Part shown: piece by piece, positions 1 to 13,400 of the stretch
How the letters are laid out: each line of letters starts with the position of its first letter
Numbering within the stretch: the stretch's first letter is position 1
From: Gorsachius magnificus
Lineage: Eukaryota; Chordata; Aves; Pelecaniformes; Ardeidae
DNA length: 64,000 nt
Direction: 5' to 3'
NCBI GenBank assembly: GCA_034008185.1
Contig: CM067081.1
Span: forward strand, 185,339,510 to 185,403,509
Translations under genes and position numbers: made by a program
The notes under the pieces: model-generated
Seen by the model: only the letters and a program-made list of their open reading frames with translations
What the model was told of the DNA's origin: nothing
The model's database searches: none

Positions 1-3000
1 GTCAAGTTTTCCTTGTTAGTCTATCCAAACCACGTACTAAAATACAATTTGTATTTCACTCTATTGCTGCTTTTTTCAGCTCTTCCACTAAGTTCTCCCA
101 CACCAAAACATCAGGCTACTAGTATTTAGAAATGTGCATATAAAAATTTGCATTTGTATTTTTGTTTTCCACGTTGCCTCTCAACATTTTTTTGGAAGTA
201 TCTCCTCACATTTGAAAGTGTCTTAACTCTTCAGAACTTGGATTTGAGGTTCAATAAGGGTATTGCGCTGATACCAGAGCTTGCTCAGGTTCAGACAAGT
301 TCAGGGAAGTTAACACTTCTTATAAGATACATTTTATTTTGCTCATGGTGAACTCGGATACTGAACTGCTAACAAACCATCTGCGTTGCTGAAAAAGCTT
401 GTGGCATTAGGTCATACCAGATCCAGGGCTGTCTAAATGAACAAGGGCTACAAAAATGATCTGAGGGCTGGAGCACCTCTCCTACAAGGACAGGCTGAGA
501 GAGTTGGGGTTGTTCAGCCTGGAGAAGAGAGGGCTATGGGGAGACCTTATTGTGGCCTTTCAGTACCTAGAGGGGGCTTATGGGAAAGATGGGGAAAATC
601 TTTTTAGCAGGGTTAGTTGTGACAGGACAAGGGGTAATGGTCTTAAACTAAAACAGGGTAGGTTAGACTGGATATAAGGAAGAAATTCTCTACAATGAGG
701 GTGGTGAAACACTGGAATGGGTTGCCCAGGGAGACGGTGGAGGCCCCATCCCTGGAAAATTCAAGGCCAGGTTGGATGGGGCTGTGAGCAACCTGATCCA
801 GTTGAAGATGTCCCCGCTCGCTGCACATGGGTTGGGCTAGATGACCTCTAGGGGTCCCTTCCAACCCAAAACATTCTATGATTCTATGATTCCTTTCCTG
901 GTCTTTTGGTGTGACTTGAACTGCAGTGGAGGGAAGATGGGGAAGAGGGTTACAGAGGCTGGAGAATTCAGGAAGGAGAAGTAGAGAAGGGAGCAGTTGA
1001 GGGCAGATGATTTGGAAAGGAAGTAGGGGAAGGACCAAAGTCATGTAGACATAATATTGAAGAAGGGAGTGAGACAAGTCATGGCATAGAGAACTGGCTC
1101 TGTGGTTGGGGCACGTTAATACTGAAGGTGAGACTGCAGAGCTCAAGCTGATAAACTGCTGGACAGCTTAAACTTTATGCTGCTTCTACTGGGTGGAAGA
1201 GGAAAAAGTGCTGAAAGGTGCTGGCAGCAGAGGATCAGCCCCAAGAGGTGAGTACTTGGCATTCCTGGATGAAGATGGGGCAATGATTTCCCTCTGGGGA
1301 TGGGGAGAGATGTATATGTAGGGTGAGGAGCAGCACTGAGGCCTGATTATTAAAAAGGAGGCTGAGATTCATAATTTCTCCTGCTGTAATATCTCTCTGA
1401 GACCTAATATATTTTATCCCCTTCTTAGTGGATAGTCCCCAGAGGAAATGGTGGCCTGTTCTTTCCAATGGCTGCTTGCTCCATCTGCTTCAGGGATAAA
1501 GCTTTGTGTTGTGGACTTAGAAATCTGAGTCCAGCTGTTCCTCATATTGTGCAAGCTGAAATTCAGTTGTTGTTAGCGTTTTCTAAATATTTTGTTTCCT
1601 TTTCAAAAAATTATTTTTAAGCACAGATTTAAAAATTTGAACTCATGAATTTGGAAACTTGTAGAACAGAGATAGTGTGAATAAAGTGACTGTAAAAGCA
1701 TTATAATATGATCAGTCTGGTTTTTGTTGTGTGGCTTGAAATGTTCTTTTGTTTGCAGATGTCACTAGATGTAGACATAATAAAATACAGTCCTTAAATC
1801 TCAGTGCCTTTTAGAGTTGCACTGGCATAATTTTCATCATACCTTATTCATGGAAAGCCATGTGTTACATGTGGTTCAGGAACTTGGCTTTCAGCTATGC
1901 AGTTTGTGTAGGTTGTGCCCTTATGACCTTGCAATATCACTGTAGGCTTTCATGACTTCAGGGCTTAATTATTGTAATTCCCTTTTCAGTGGATTAGTGA
2001 TGAGGCTAATCTGCTGCTTGCAGCTTGTTCTGACTGCAGCAGTGTATTTATTTGTGGGTTTCAGCTACCCTCATCACATTCAGCTTGCTTTGTGTTTTTT
2101 ACATTAGCTACTTATTACATGGTCTAATGTTTAAATTAGCTTTATGTCTAAAGGTCTGAGTGGGCATGCCTCACTTACATTTAAAGATTCTATTTTTTTT
2201 TTTTCTTTCCTATTAACCTGAACTATTTTTTGAGGTTTTGCTGCAAGATTTATAAAAGGTTTCAGTCTCCGGATTAAATCATCTGAATATAGATGTCTGC
2301 ATATAGGTGTCTGTGTCAAGTAGGTCTTAAGCGGTCATTAAAATTGAAAGAGCATAGAGAATGATCTGGGTGATTAGCCATTAAGTTGCTGAGAAATAAA
2401 TGGCTGGAGTTAACTAAGAAGCATTTGGGTATCCTAGACTTCTCCCTAGGACTAGTCGATACCACATGATCTTTTGAGACACCCTGTCCTTTTGGACTGG
2501 CACCTGGAGGTCAGGTGGGATAGTCTAGAGCTTATTAAATGGAACGATACCTGTGTTAAAAAATTGAATCAAGCCTTGGTATTTGCTTTGACATAAGATG
2601 AATTGCTGTCTACGCTCCATGTCCTGCTCACTAGATCTCCGTTGGCTTTAATGAGACTTTGGACGCAATCTTGTGTATCAGTGTCTTCATTTAGATGTCC
2701 TATTTTGCATCTGAATCCTCCTTATGAGATCTTTCATCCATGTGATTTTTAGTAATACCCCAAACCTTGATTTAAGATGGACTGCATGTTCTAATGAAAT
2801 TTTTTTAATCTTAAATCCCTGGGATGATGGAGTTTTTTAGTTCCAGGGCATTAAACTCTTCCAAAACTCAGGATGTTTTTTTAAATGCAGCCATTATTTA
2901 TGGCATTAAACTTCAGCAGTTTTACAGTGATATCTTTGCTTATATTTTGCCTCATGGAACTCAAAATAATGTGTGTTGCTTTTCCATGCCTTGAAGAAAA

Positions 3001-4311
3001 AAAAAAGGTGTATTTGCATAGTATCTTTTGTCAAATTAAAGGAAAACTTGTACACATCTAAATGTTTTAGTTACATAAACTGGGTGGAGATTATGTGCTA
3101 AGAATCACATCTGTTAATTTCTGGTTTGAAGTTTCTCTCTCTTTGGCAAGTTTCTAAGAATGGGTGGTATGTTTGCCAAACATTTCTTTACTGTTACTAG
3201 TTTGGGAAAGTCTTTTCTAATGTCAGAACTTGGAATTAAACGTGTAATTTAAACCTTCAGTTACTCTTAGTTCTATTAGCCCCCTTCCTCCCATAGTCTC
3301 TGCAAATAGCTCAAGCGCAGAATATTGTTTTGAAGATTGGCTTTGAGCTGACATATGTTTAAAACCTTTGAAAGCTTTTCTGACTAATTAAATATATGAA
3401 ATCCAGGAGAACATGGTTTTAGGTTTAGTATGCCCACTGTGTTTGCCACCAAGCTAATGGTATTTACCCGATTGTATTAAAATAATGAAATAACTTTTAA
3501 ATGCACCCTGTGTAACACATACCAGGCACTTCTCACCAGAACTGTTGGACAGCCGTCTTCAGGAAGAAAGGACTTCCCAATCCCCACACCTTGCAGTGGT
3601 TTAGCCCCAAGGACATAGGCAGTGCATGTGATCAGTCCCAGAACCACTGGGAACACCAGGACACCCCAAAAGGCCATTTGAGCTGTTAGTTTTCCCCCGC
3701 TCCCTAACCCAAGTTGTAACCCTGCAAGATGGAAAGGAGAGGAGAAAGCTTGCTTGCATTTTGCTGGTGCTTAGGAGAAGCCCTGCAGCATGGGTTTGAC
3801 AAAAGGACTTACTGGAGCAGAAAATGGACAAAACATCTAGAGCACTCAAAAATGTTCTTAACAGAACTTCTTAAAAGTAGGGGTTATCTCACTTTTGTTG
3901 TTGAGTTTAACTCTGCTATACTTATCATGTTTACCTATCTTTGTACTGAGTCCAGGGCAAGAGGAGAAATGAACTCACACGTAGACTTAATGTGCTGTCA
4001 GCCTTTCACATTTCAGTGTAACTTCATGTGATCTTTCTTTTAACATCGCTCTTTTCATGGAATTCCTTGCTAGTAATGGATAGTGAGATTACTAAGAAAA
4101 TAAATGTTTGTTTGTTTAGTTTCTGTATAGCTCTTCCATACCTTGTTTTTCCCTCATAGGCTGGGAGGGGGATGTAAGTGTTGAAATAATTTAGTACTGG
4201 TTTAAATATGATAAAGATATTTTGTTAAATGACATGCTGCAGTACATAGTAGAGCTTTTCTTTAAGCCTGTGCTAGAAATAATGTCAAATGAAAAAATAT
4301 TTTTGTATCAG
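1..4311 (+). other. GXYLT1: Intron of GXYLT1 upstream of the first visible exon
   Basis: This is AT-rich non-coding sequence leading to the acceptor at 4310-4311. I looked for the short stem-encoding exon known in mammalian GXYLT1 and for the GC-rich first exon and saw neither, so both should lie further upstream. Apart from the CR1 copy at 442-892 nothing is recognisable. The short open frames here lack homology and splice context. Confidence 0.7.
442..892 (+). mobile_element. CR1 LINE 3' fragment, sense
   Basis: This 5'-truncated CR1 starts within the ORF2 C-terminal region (gctacaaaaatgatctgagg, then ctggagcacct) and runs to the CR1 3' end (ggtcccttccaaccc, then ATTCTATG repeated twice plus ATTC). 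The ORF2 frame is broken. It shares the subfamily-specific tail gggttgggctagatgacctc with the copies at 9612-10272 and 31764-32258. Open frames on the opposite strand here are by-products of the repeat. Confidence 0.9.
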
Positions 4312-4486
4312 ATACCATTCTATGAAAGCTCACCCTTCTGAGAAAATGCATCTAGCAGTGGTTGCCTGTGGTGAAAGACTGGAGGAGACTGTCACGATGT
4401 TGAGATCAGCCATTATTTTCAGCATCAAACCTCTCCAGTTTCATATTTTTGCTGAGGACCAATTGCATGAGAGTTTCAGAGACATA
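4312..4486 (+). CDS. GXYLT1: GXYLT1 exon: start of the catalytic domain
   Basis: The exon follows a CAG acceptor (tttttgtatcag) and ends at a GTAAGT donor. Its first base completes a codon begun in the previous exon; the remaining 174 bases give 58 codons, from [11 protein letters not shown] to HESFRDI. It carries the first beta strand of the GT8 domain (LAVVACG) and the HIFAED strand. The ATG at 4289 lies in intron sequence upstream of the acceptor, so it is not a start codon. In mammals the preceding exon encodes part of the stem; no match to it is visible in 1-4311. Confidence 0.95.
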
Positions 4487-7400
4487 GTAAGTACCCAAAT
4501 AATTTATTTAATACATTTGTAGTACGATTTGAGTAGCATAGCAATTTCTCTGTTTCTTGGGTAGTAATTGTTGGATATAGCGGCAGAAATGCAGGGGTCT
4601 AAAAATAAGGTATTATGCAAGTCTTTCATAATTTTGGGTGGGGATTTTTGAATTTTTTTTTCCTGTGGAAAAATGCCAGTTGCTAATATCAGAGCTTTTC
4701 ATAGAGACAGACCAAAACTTCCCCATTTGTCACCTTCAATCTGTTAAATGCAAACCTGATGTTCTTAACACAAACCACTTATCTTGTGTGAGCTTATTTA
4801 AAGTTGGTTTTACAAGAGAAAACTAGAGATCTGTCCTTTTTTGCCCCTGTACTCGCAGTATGAGTCAGCCTTACATTGTCTAAACAAAGTGAAACATCAT
4901 TCTTTGAAAATGGTAGATATGGTTATGTCTAATTTTAGTAAATTCCTGTTAATAAATATCACATTATGACCGGAGTAGCAGTATTAGAAGCTGACTAGTA
5001 CCTAGCTGTGTGGAGGGCTTTAGTATTTTCGTGCTTAAAATGTCATACTAACTGTGAAATGAGTATGTTACAGATACTAGTTTATATACACTAATGTCAC
5101 ATGAACAGTAACTGTGGCAAAAATTGGTTAAGGTTATTTTAAACTGAGAAAGACTTCATTGGTATTTCTCTGGTGGAAACTAGTTAAGAGGAGAAGTTTT
5201 ATTTGATGTATTTAACTTTTTGGAAATCCTAATCTATTTTACTTGCTCTTACTTTTGTAGATGATCTGATATGATGTGTTTTCTTCACAGTGGCCTGCAG
5301 GTGCCACTTTTTGTTCAAGTATTTTGAATAGTTGGCAGATTCTTGTAGTTCAGGAAGCATTTCTGTTGTGGAAGAGAGGTGTTGCAGTTGTATTCAATTA
5401 TCAGTTTGAATGGGGGATTAATTTCTTTTTTGTAATAGAATTGAACGGAAGTAATTATTGTGATCTCTTCTTTTCACATAGCTTGATGCCCTCCCCTATG
5501 AAGGAAAAGTTAATTACACATTATATCCAATAACATTTCCAACTGAGAGTGCAGCAGAATGGAAGAAATTGTTTAAACCATGTGCTTCACAAAGGCTGTT
5601 CTTGCCAGTAAGTTGTTCTGTAATAGGGCAATACAGAAGTCTCTTTATGAAGCATCAAGCTGCCCTTGTTAATCTAATTTCTGCTTAGTTTTAAATTAAG
5701 AACTACTACTCCTCCTAAAAGTTACTTTTATGACATCCTAAAAAACCCTCTGAGTTTATCTCTCTTCTGTGGCGCTAAGAGACTATGGAATAAAAGGCCT
5801 TTTCTCACTGGCTGCCTTATGGCACAGTATCCTCAGTGAGAAGTACAGGTCATGTCATCCTCTCAGAGGAAAGAAGGATTGATCACACCTCGTCTCCTCA
5901 TTTAGTTGGAAAGTTTCCTGCATGCGTGGGTCTGAGAAGTGTTAGAGAAAATGAAACAAGAAACGGGCTATTGTTGCCAGTGTTTTGTGCAGCCTTTTCT
6001 TTGCTCATCTAAGACACTTCAGAAATCCTAATGCAGGCTAGGTGAATTATAGCAGTGGTGGCTGTCTCCCAAATACTTTCTCTTCTGGGGCTCCCTTACA
6101 CCTCTCCCCTGTTTGATTAGAGGCATAGGAAAGCCAGGGAACAGGAGCAAGGTAGGAGCCCCTGTTATAGCAATGTTTCATCTGGCCCCCAACCTACTCT
6201 TGAGGAGCCCCGGGGTATAGGATATAGCCTGAGTGCCTTTGCGTTACTATTCTGTATAAAACCACTATTTTGCTCTACAAAAATTCTCCAAAATGAGAAA
6301 AGAGGGAATGATGACAAATGTATGGACTGCAAGCTGTCAGGATTTATTTACATATGACAAAAATGTATTAAACTTTATTGTGTAATGGCAGCAACTTCTG
6401 TTTTATGAAGAGAAGCTCAAGAAAACTTAAAAGTTTGGTCTTCAATTTCTTTCCCTCACAGTTAATCCTCAAAAATGTGGATTCACTACTGTATGTTGAT
6501 ACTGACATCCTGTTTTTGAAGCCTGTTGATGATATTTGGTCTTTTCTGGGAAAGTTCAACTCCACACAAATTGCTGCAATGGCACCGGAACATGAAGAAC
6601 CTCGTATCGGGTGGTATAATCGCTTTGCAAGACATCCCTATTATGGAGTAACTGGAATAAATTCTGGAGTCATGTTAATGAATATGACACGGATCAGAAG
6701 AAAGTATTTCAAGGTATGTGCGTTGCCTTTACTGCATTTTCTGTGGTTTTACATCTTTTAATTCTAATCTTGTTTCAAACTACTGTGGGACGGTATTTTT
6801 CAAAATATTTTTCTTGTAATTGGAATAATACTCTAAAAATACACTGTTTAAAATGCTATTTAACTAGTGGGGTTTAGATGTCATTCACTAAAACTTGGAA
6901 TTCCTGAATTTCAAGTGTGCTTGATTGTTTTAATTTTTCTTAGTTCTGAGAGATCCTGTGACTTGATACAGTCTGCTGTAAATTACATTTGTCAGTAGAT
7001 ATTCTGGTATTTTTTCTTCACTGTAGAGATCGCAGAAAATGGTTAATGTATACTGTAAACGAACTTTAAAAATGTGTGCAGTAGTATGACCAGGAGGTGG
7101 TGCTAAAACATTTAGTAAGTTACTTTTAACTGTACAGTTTCCAAATTTTGTTCTTTTACATTGCAACCAGGTGATTATCACCTTAAGTATCTTTTGATTT
7201 ACTTTGAAGTCATAGTTTTTGTAAAGAAATAAGTTCATTGTGGAAGTAGTTACTAAAGCAGTGCATGCAGCAACAGAAATGGTAATTGCTTCACAAATGG
7301 GAAGTTTTTTGGACATGAAACACAAGCACAAAAGCAGTGCTATGTGATTATGCTAGGGGGAAAAGTACTTCTCTGTTTAAGAGAAGTTTGTTTAGGGAAA

Positions 7401-10400
7401 AAAAATTAGACAGTCAAAAACTATTGGAAGGTGTACCCATAAGAGGGGCAATATAAACTTGCAATAGACATTACTACTTCTCCCCCACTTCCAATTTAAG
7501 AAAGATTTAGCTTTCATCTTAACATTCTTGCTATGTATTTTTGATACGGAAGTACAGCAAATTTAAGAAAAATGGAGAATGGATTATCTCAGTTGTAGTT
7601 AAAGTAGAAAGCTAGAGTAGCTATAGTATATAGCTGTAGTTTCCCTGAGAAGAAAACTTCTCTGTATATATCCTCAGTAGAATCTTGCATTGTCTACTTT
7701 ATTTGTTTGTTTTCCCGATTATAGTATCTGGAGAAATGAAAATATTGAAAAGTATAACAGGAAAAATATGGGACTAAAAACTGTGTGTATCTTAACCTCT
7801 GACAATGCATTTCTGTGTAGTGAATTATTTCTAGTGTGGTAAACTCTGAGATAAGGTTGGTCTTTTATTCGTAGCATGCCAGAATGGGCTTCTCAGTACA
7901 ACATAGGTTATCAATTTATTGGAGACTTTATGCATTTTTACTAACACTGGAGTTAAAATTTTCAAAAGTATACATGTTATGTAGGTTACTAAAATTGTCT
8001 TTCAAATTAACTGCCGTTTTCCAGAGGACAATATAAAGTCCTTTCTCCTTGACACCTAAACCTGGTGGTTTCTTAAAATTCAAGTCTATATATACAGATT
8101 ATATACAGGTGAAATCATTCATGAATATTTTGAAATTCAAAATGAAATATTGCCGCTTTCCCTTGGTACTAGAGGGCTGGATTGTTTTCCAGGTCTTGAA
8201 AACATCTGCTACATATTCCTGTTGTTGCCACGTAGTCGTATTTATTATGCAATGAAACATGTCAAATAGCTAAACCAAAACCAGCCTTGGAGGAAGTGAT
8301 TTCTTATAATTGCTCATTATTATGGGGGTGAATATCTGTGATTTAGAAGACCTCAGCTGTAAGGCAAGGTGCAAATCCATACACTTTTCTCAGGGTCTTG
8401 CTGGCTAACTTCAGTATACCTGACATGATGTACAGTTTCTGGCTAAGTGTGCCACTGAACATCTTCCTGTAGTGAGGAAGATCGTGTGTCATAGCTGGTA
8501 TGGGGAATAAGAACAAAAAAAAAAAAGTCTTGAATTGTCCTGAAAACATTCATCTTAATGCTCTTTCTCAAATTGTTCAGTACATACTGTACTAAGCGAG
8601 TCTGCTTGATGAGTTGCAGGCTTAGCGTGCATACAACTGAGGGAAAGGAACTGAGATTGGAGTGAGCTACCCAGTGCCGTGCAAGTGTACTAAATGTTGA
8701 GAATTATGAAAGGGCACTTCAGAAAGGGAGGCAGAAACAGAGCAAAGCTTGCCAATAGCCAAGCACATGATTCAAAGCCATTTTGATGGCTTCAGTTAAC
8801 AAAAATTAAAAAAAACTAGTTCCCCTACACCAGTTGTTTTAAATGTTAGAAATACAGCATTTTCTGCCCTTAATTGTTAGTCATCATTCTTTGGCATCCA
8901 TCCTGGGGCTTTACTTCAAACTGTCACTTCAGACTTGGACTTCCCCTTTCATGTCTGATGCATTTATTCTTCTGGCCATTGCTTTTGCACGTCTTCTGAA
9001 CTTTATACTTGTCCAGGAATGCTCACGTGTGCACTGTGGCTGTTTCTCAAACATTTGAGACTGGTGGTGCACATGAAGAAATATTCTTTCACTCTTGTTT
9101 GATAGTAAGAAGTAAAAAAGAAATAAAAAAAGGTGTTTTGTTCTGTATACCTGGGTTTTGGGGGGGTTGTTTGGTGGCTTGGGATTTTTTTTGTGTGTGT
9201 GCAGCTTTTAACATGGTTTCTAAGAACTTATTTCCTGCATGAATGTAAAATTTTTCCTTCCATTCCTGTACTTTTTTCCCTACTGTTTTCATCATCCTGT
9301 ACATCCTCCCTCGAGTCTTTGTCCCACTGTCTTGAGCAAGAAACACAGATACAATGTCTGGATGCATCAGTGGAGACTTTTTGGTATTGGAAGGCTCAGA
9401 ATTGTTTCTGACAGGAGACTACCTCATGATTTCTAGTCCATGCTGCTGACTTAGTCCTTCCACCTATTGGACAAACTGGAGAAGTGTCCTACAGTATCAG
9501 GCTTGTGGTAGCATGCTCAGCCCAGTCAGAACAGTTTGATGACGTCTAATCAGAGAGCTACTAGGTTATCTGAAACTTAGGAATGATAGTGCTTGATTGT
9601 TCTCCTCTCATATAGAATCATAGAATGGTTTGGGTTGGAAGGGACCTTTAGAGGTAGTCTAGCCCAACCCACGTGCAGTGAGCAGGGACATCTTCAACTG
9701 GACCAGGTTGCTCACAGCCCCATCCAACCTGGCCTTGAATGTTTCCAGGGATGGGGCCTCCACCGTCTCCCTGGGCAACCCATTCCAGTGTTTCACCACC
9801 CTCATTGTAAAGAATTTCTTTCTTATATACAGTTTAAACCTACCCTGTTTTAGTTTAAAACCATTACCCCTTGTCCTGTCACAACCAGCCCTGCTAAAAA
9901 GATTGTCCCCATCTTTCCTATAGGCTCCTTTAAGTTTTGAAAGGCCACAATCAGGTCTCCCCACAGCCTTCTCTTCTCCAGTCTGAACAACCCCAACTCT
10001 CTCAGCCTGTCCTTGTAGGAGAGGTGCTCCAGCCCTCCGATCATTTTTGTAGCCCTCCTCTGGACCTGCTCCAACAGTTCCATGTCCTTCTTGTGCTGAG
10101 GGCTCCAAACCTGGTTGCAGTACTGCAGGTGGGGTCTCACCAGAGCAGACTAGCAGGGCAGAACCACCTCCCTAGACCTGCTGGCCATGCTTCTTTTGAT
10201 GCAGCCCAGGGTATGGTTGGCCTTCTGGGCTGCAAGCTCACATTGCTGGCTCATGTCCAGCTTTTTGTCCATCATATGATAGCTAGATAGTGCACCCTGG
10301 GTAATGCCTACACAGGGAATGAGTTTCTCTTATACAATATTATTATTGAGATCTTGGCTTAGAGAGCACTTAGCAGGGGAACCATTTAGTTTATGCTCCC

Positions 10401-13400
10401 CTAGTACCTCAAGTGTGGTCCCACAAGCTTGTGGAGCACCACAGGGCCCCAAGATGCACAAACTCTGCTGTTCACGGAGACTTGAGGAGACTTCGTTTTC
10501 ATCTTCACGTTCCTTGAATGGCTTAAAAGGATGATTGGTCAGCATGAAAAATGCTCACACAAATACAGTAGAACTAGAAAATGGTTCATTGTCTTATAGG
10601 AAGGTCCACATTTGTTTATATTCATTCAGGAGACTTAACAAATTAATCAAGGAGTATATAAGTTCTGGGAATTTTTGTTTCTTTAAAAAGCTGCCTGTAG
10701 ACCTTTTTGTATGACTCTCTAGTGGCTAGAGCACTTGTCTAAACAGTAGAAGTTTTGGATCAGGATATTCCTCCAGTATGATAGATTTAAAACTGTGGGT
10801 TCTATGTCTATTGTAGTTTCTTCAGCTCGAAAGTACAAGTTTAAGCATCTTTCTTCTGTTGTCACATTGATTTGTAAGAGTCAGGAGGAACCAGGAGATG
10901 AATAAATAAAAAAGAGAACCAGAGACTTTAGCCAATGCTTATAGTGCTCACCTGGGTAGCAGAAAACCTGTAGTTCCATGTATTGCTTCAGGATTAAGTC
11001 TTCTTTTATACACGTACTTATTCAAGCCTCAGTCTTCTCAGGACTGTCATGTCTATTCATTTCAGGCAAGCATCCTAGCTATTTGGCTCTCTATGGTGCA
11101 TAATGGAAGTTGTCACTCCTGGTCCCAACTATCTTACTTGTCTTGTGTGTTTTGAGACTCTGTGTGTACATACAGTGCAAATAAATGCACTGTATATATA
11201 CATATATATGCACACATATGTATGCATATATACAGATACAAACACGTGCACATATATGTTACTGAATATAGTGTGGTCATTAAACAGGGCATAACTGGAC
11301 ATAAGATTAGAATCAGTAATGAAGCTTGTGATGGATACTGCCAGCCTGTTGTCTTTCGTAAGAAGCAGTTAGAAAATGGGAATGTAAACCGTGCAAGAGT
11401 ATTTAGGAGATGGAAGAAGTAATACTGGGTGACTTTTTATATATTCATATACATATAGATACTTTTAAACTCAAAGAGATGTAGCAAACACAGCAGATAG
11501 GGTGTTTTAACACAAAGTCCTGGATCAGTGAGGCTTTTTGAATAGGGAAACAGTGAACCAATTCTAGTTCTTTGCCTGAGACATGGGCAGTCATGGAAAG
11601 GAATGAGCTCTTAGAAAATCAAACAAGCCCCAAACAAAGTAACTCCAGACTGTGTGTGCAAAGGAGAGGTTCATGGGTATGCTTTAGACAAAAAAAAAGA
11701 TCAGAGGGTTTCTATGACCTAAGCCATTATACACTTTCTACCATTCAGTATTGCTTAAGGCTGTCGTTCCAAGAAATATGGTGAGCCTGTGCAAAAGCTA
11801 ATTGCTTCTAAAAGAAGGTTTCCATCTCTTACCATCTGCTTTTCCCTGCTTTTCTTATATACTTTGTCCTAGCCTCTGGTGTTTGTTGGTCCCTCCTATG
11901 ATTCAATTAAATTTGGAAACAGCAGAAAAAAGAAATACTTCTGCTGGGTTGGTGAAGTAAACCAGCTCACAAGAACACCTAGTGAGTGTTAGCCCTGCAC
12001 TGTTAATGCAAGAACTGGGTAGAGTCACGTAACCGGAAGGAAGAGGGCTTGCTCTCATTTGGCATTAAGGAAATTTAAATTGCTCAACTGTTTGTGGGAC
12101 ATAGCTGCAGTTTCTTTAGATATTGCTGTATGATTTGAGTATTTTTCCTCAACTTCATATTTCCTATTAGAACTGAGAGAGAGGTAATGCTAGGTTGCTA
12201 CAGGCTATGTGTGACAGCACTTGCAAGTCTGACTTCAGCCTTGGCCAGGCAGATGTCTGCTGGGACAGAAATCAGTAATGACCCAACTAATTAAAGCACA
12301 GCATCTAAACAAACAAACAAAAAATTAGGAGAATTATCTTAATGCCCTTATGTATATTTTGTTCTTACACATTTTCTTCCACTCAAAAAAACCCTCTGGA
12401 ATTTTGAGGGTTCCTAAGAGCCTGTCTGTATCACCTTGATGGCATCACAGAAATGCCTGCTACCATTGTGGGTTTTTTTTCTTCGACTACTTTAACCTTC
12501 TTTGCAACTTGTTGAATATTGGAGAGGAGGTTTATATTCTGGAAATCCTTAAGTTATCATAGAGTTACTTTTCTCATGTTTACTTGAGTAACTTTTGAAA
12601 AGCAATTCTAGCATCAATTTTGATTGAACTTGAGCATTCTACTTCTTGTGCTGTTTGACTTCATTACAAGTTGCAGTAGAATTTTAAAGGAGGAGGTTGT
12701 ATAACTATTCAAATAGTTTCTCTCGCTCTGTGATTCCTACACTGGTTTCATTATACATCCATGTTAATAAATTAATATATAAATCTTTTATTTATGCAAA
12801 GATTATTGAAATATTACAATTTCCAGTTCTTAAATCTGATAGCACTATTTGTCAAGTCTTATTGCTTCTAGACATCTGGCAATGTGATGTATGCTGTTAC
12901 CTGCTTTGCATCTCCTTGGGATATACTCTGGATTTCACTGCTGTTAAAGCTATACAAGTTAAATGAAAATTACATGAAATAATGTCTTTAACAATTTCAA
13001 GTAATATTTGTCTGGGTTGCTCTAAAATTTTATTTACTACTGTGTATTCTTTTATCATGATTGTCCTGGTATCAGTGAGCTAATTTAATTCTGCCTTTAA
13101 TTCTTAGCACTGAATCTAAATTTAAACCTTAGGTCAATATTCTGTGGATGGCAAAGTTCAGGTGAGGGGAGTAATCTTTACCCACTGTGATTCAGTCCCA
13201 TCGATTTGCTTTTTGGAAGGTTTTAGCTTGGTGTTAAGCCTATGTTTTCTTTTGTTTAATCACATTGCACTGAGCCTAATGATAATTCTTGCTAGGGAAG
13301 AATTCTCTCTTGTATTTCTTATGCCTGCTATCATCAAATACTTGCAAGCAATCATAGTAATAAATTTTTTAGGACAGAAGGGACTGTTATATTCCATTTG

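Noticed and set aside
643..1146. 167-codon minus-strand open frame
   Set aside because: Its C-terminal half is the reverse complement of the CR1 fragment at 442-892 and the rest has no homology or splice context.
4289..4311. ATG at 4289 as a start codon for GXYLT1
   Set aside because: It lies upstream of a good splice acceptor and the residues before YHSM do not match the family; the real start is in an exon outside the window.
5276..5533. 85-codon open frame overlapping a GXYLT1 exon
   Set aside because: It reads the exon at 5482 in the wrong frame; the correct frame gives [16 protein letters not shown].
9659..10140. Minus-strand frames of 96-149 codons resembling reverse-transcriptase C-terminus
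   Set aside because: These are pieces of a broken CR1 ORF2, not a host gene; they are annotated as a mobile element.
11103..11422. Open frames across the TA/CA microsatellite
   Set aside because: The low-complexity translation ([11 protein letters not shown] type) is a by-product of the repeat.
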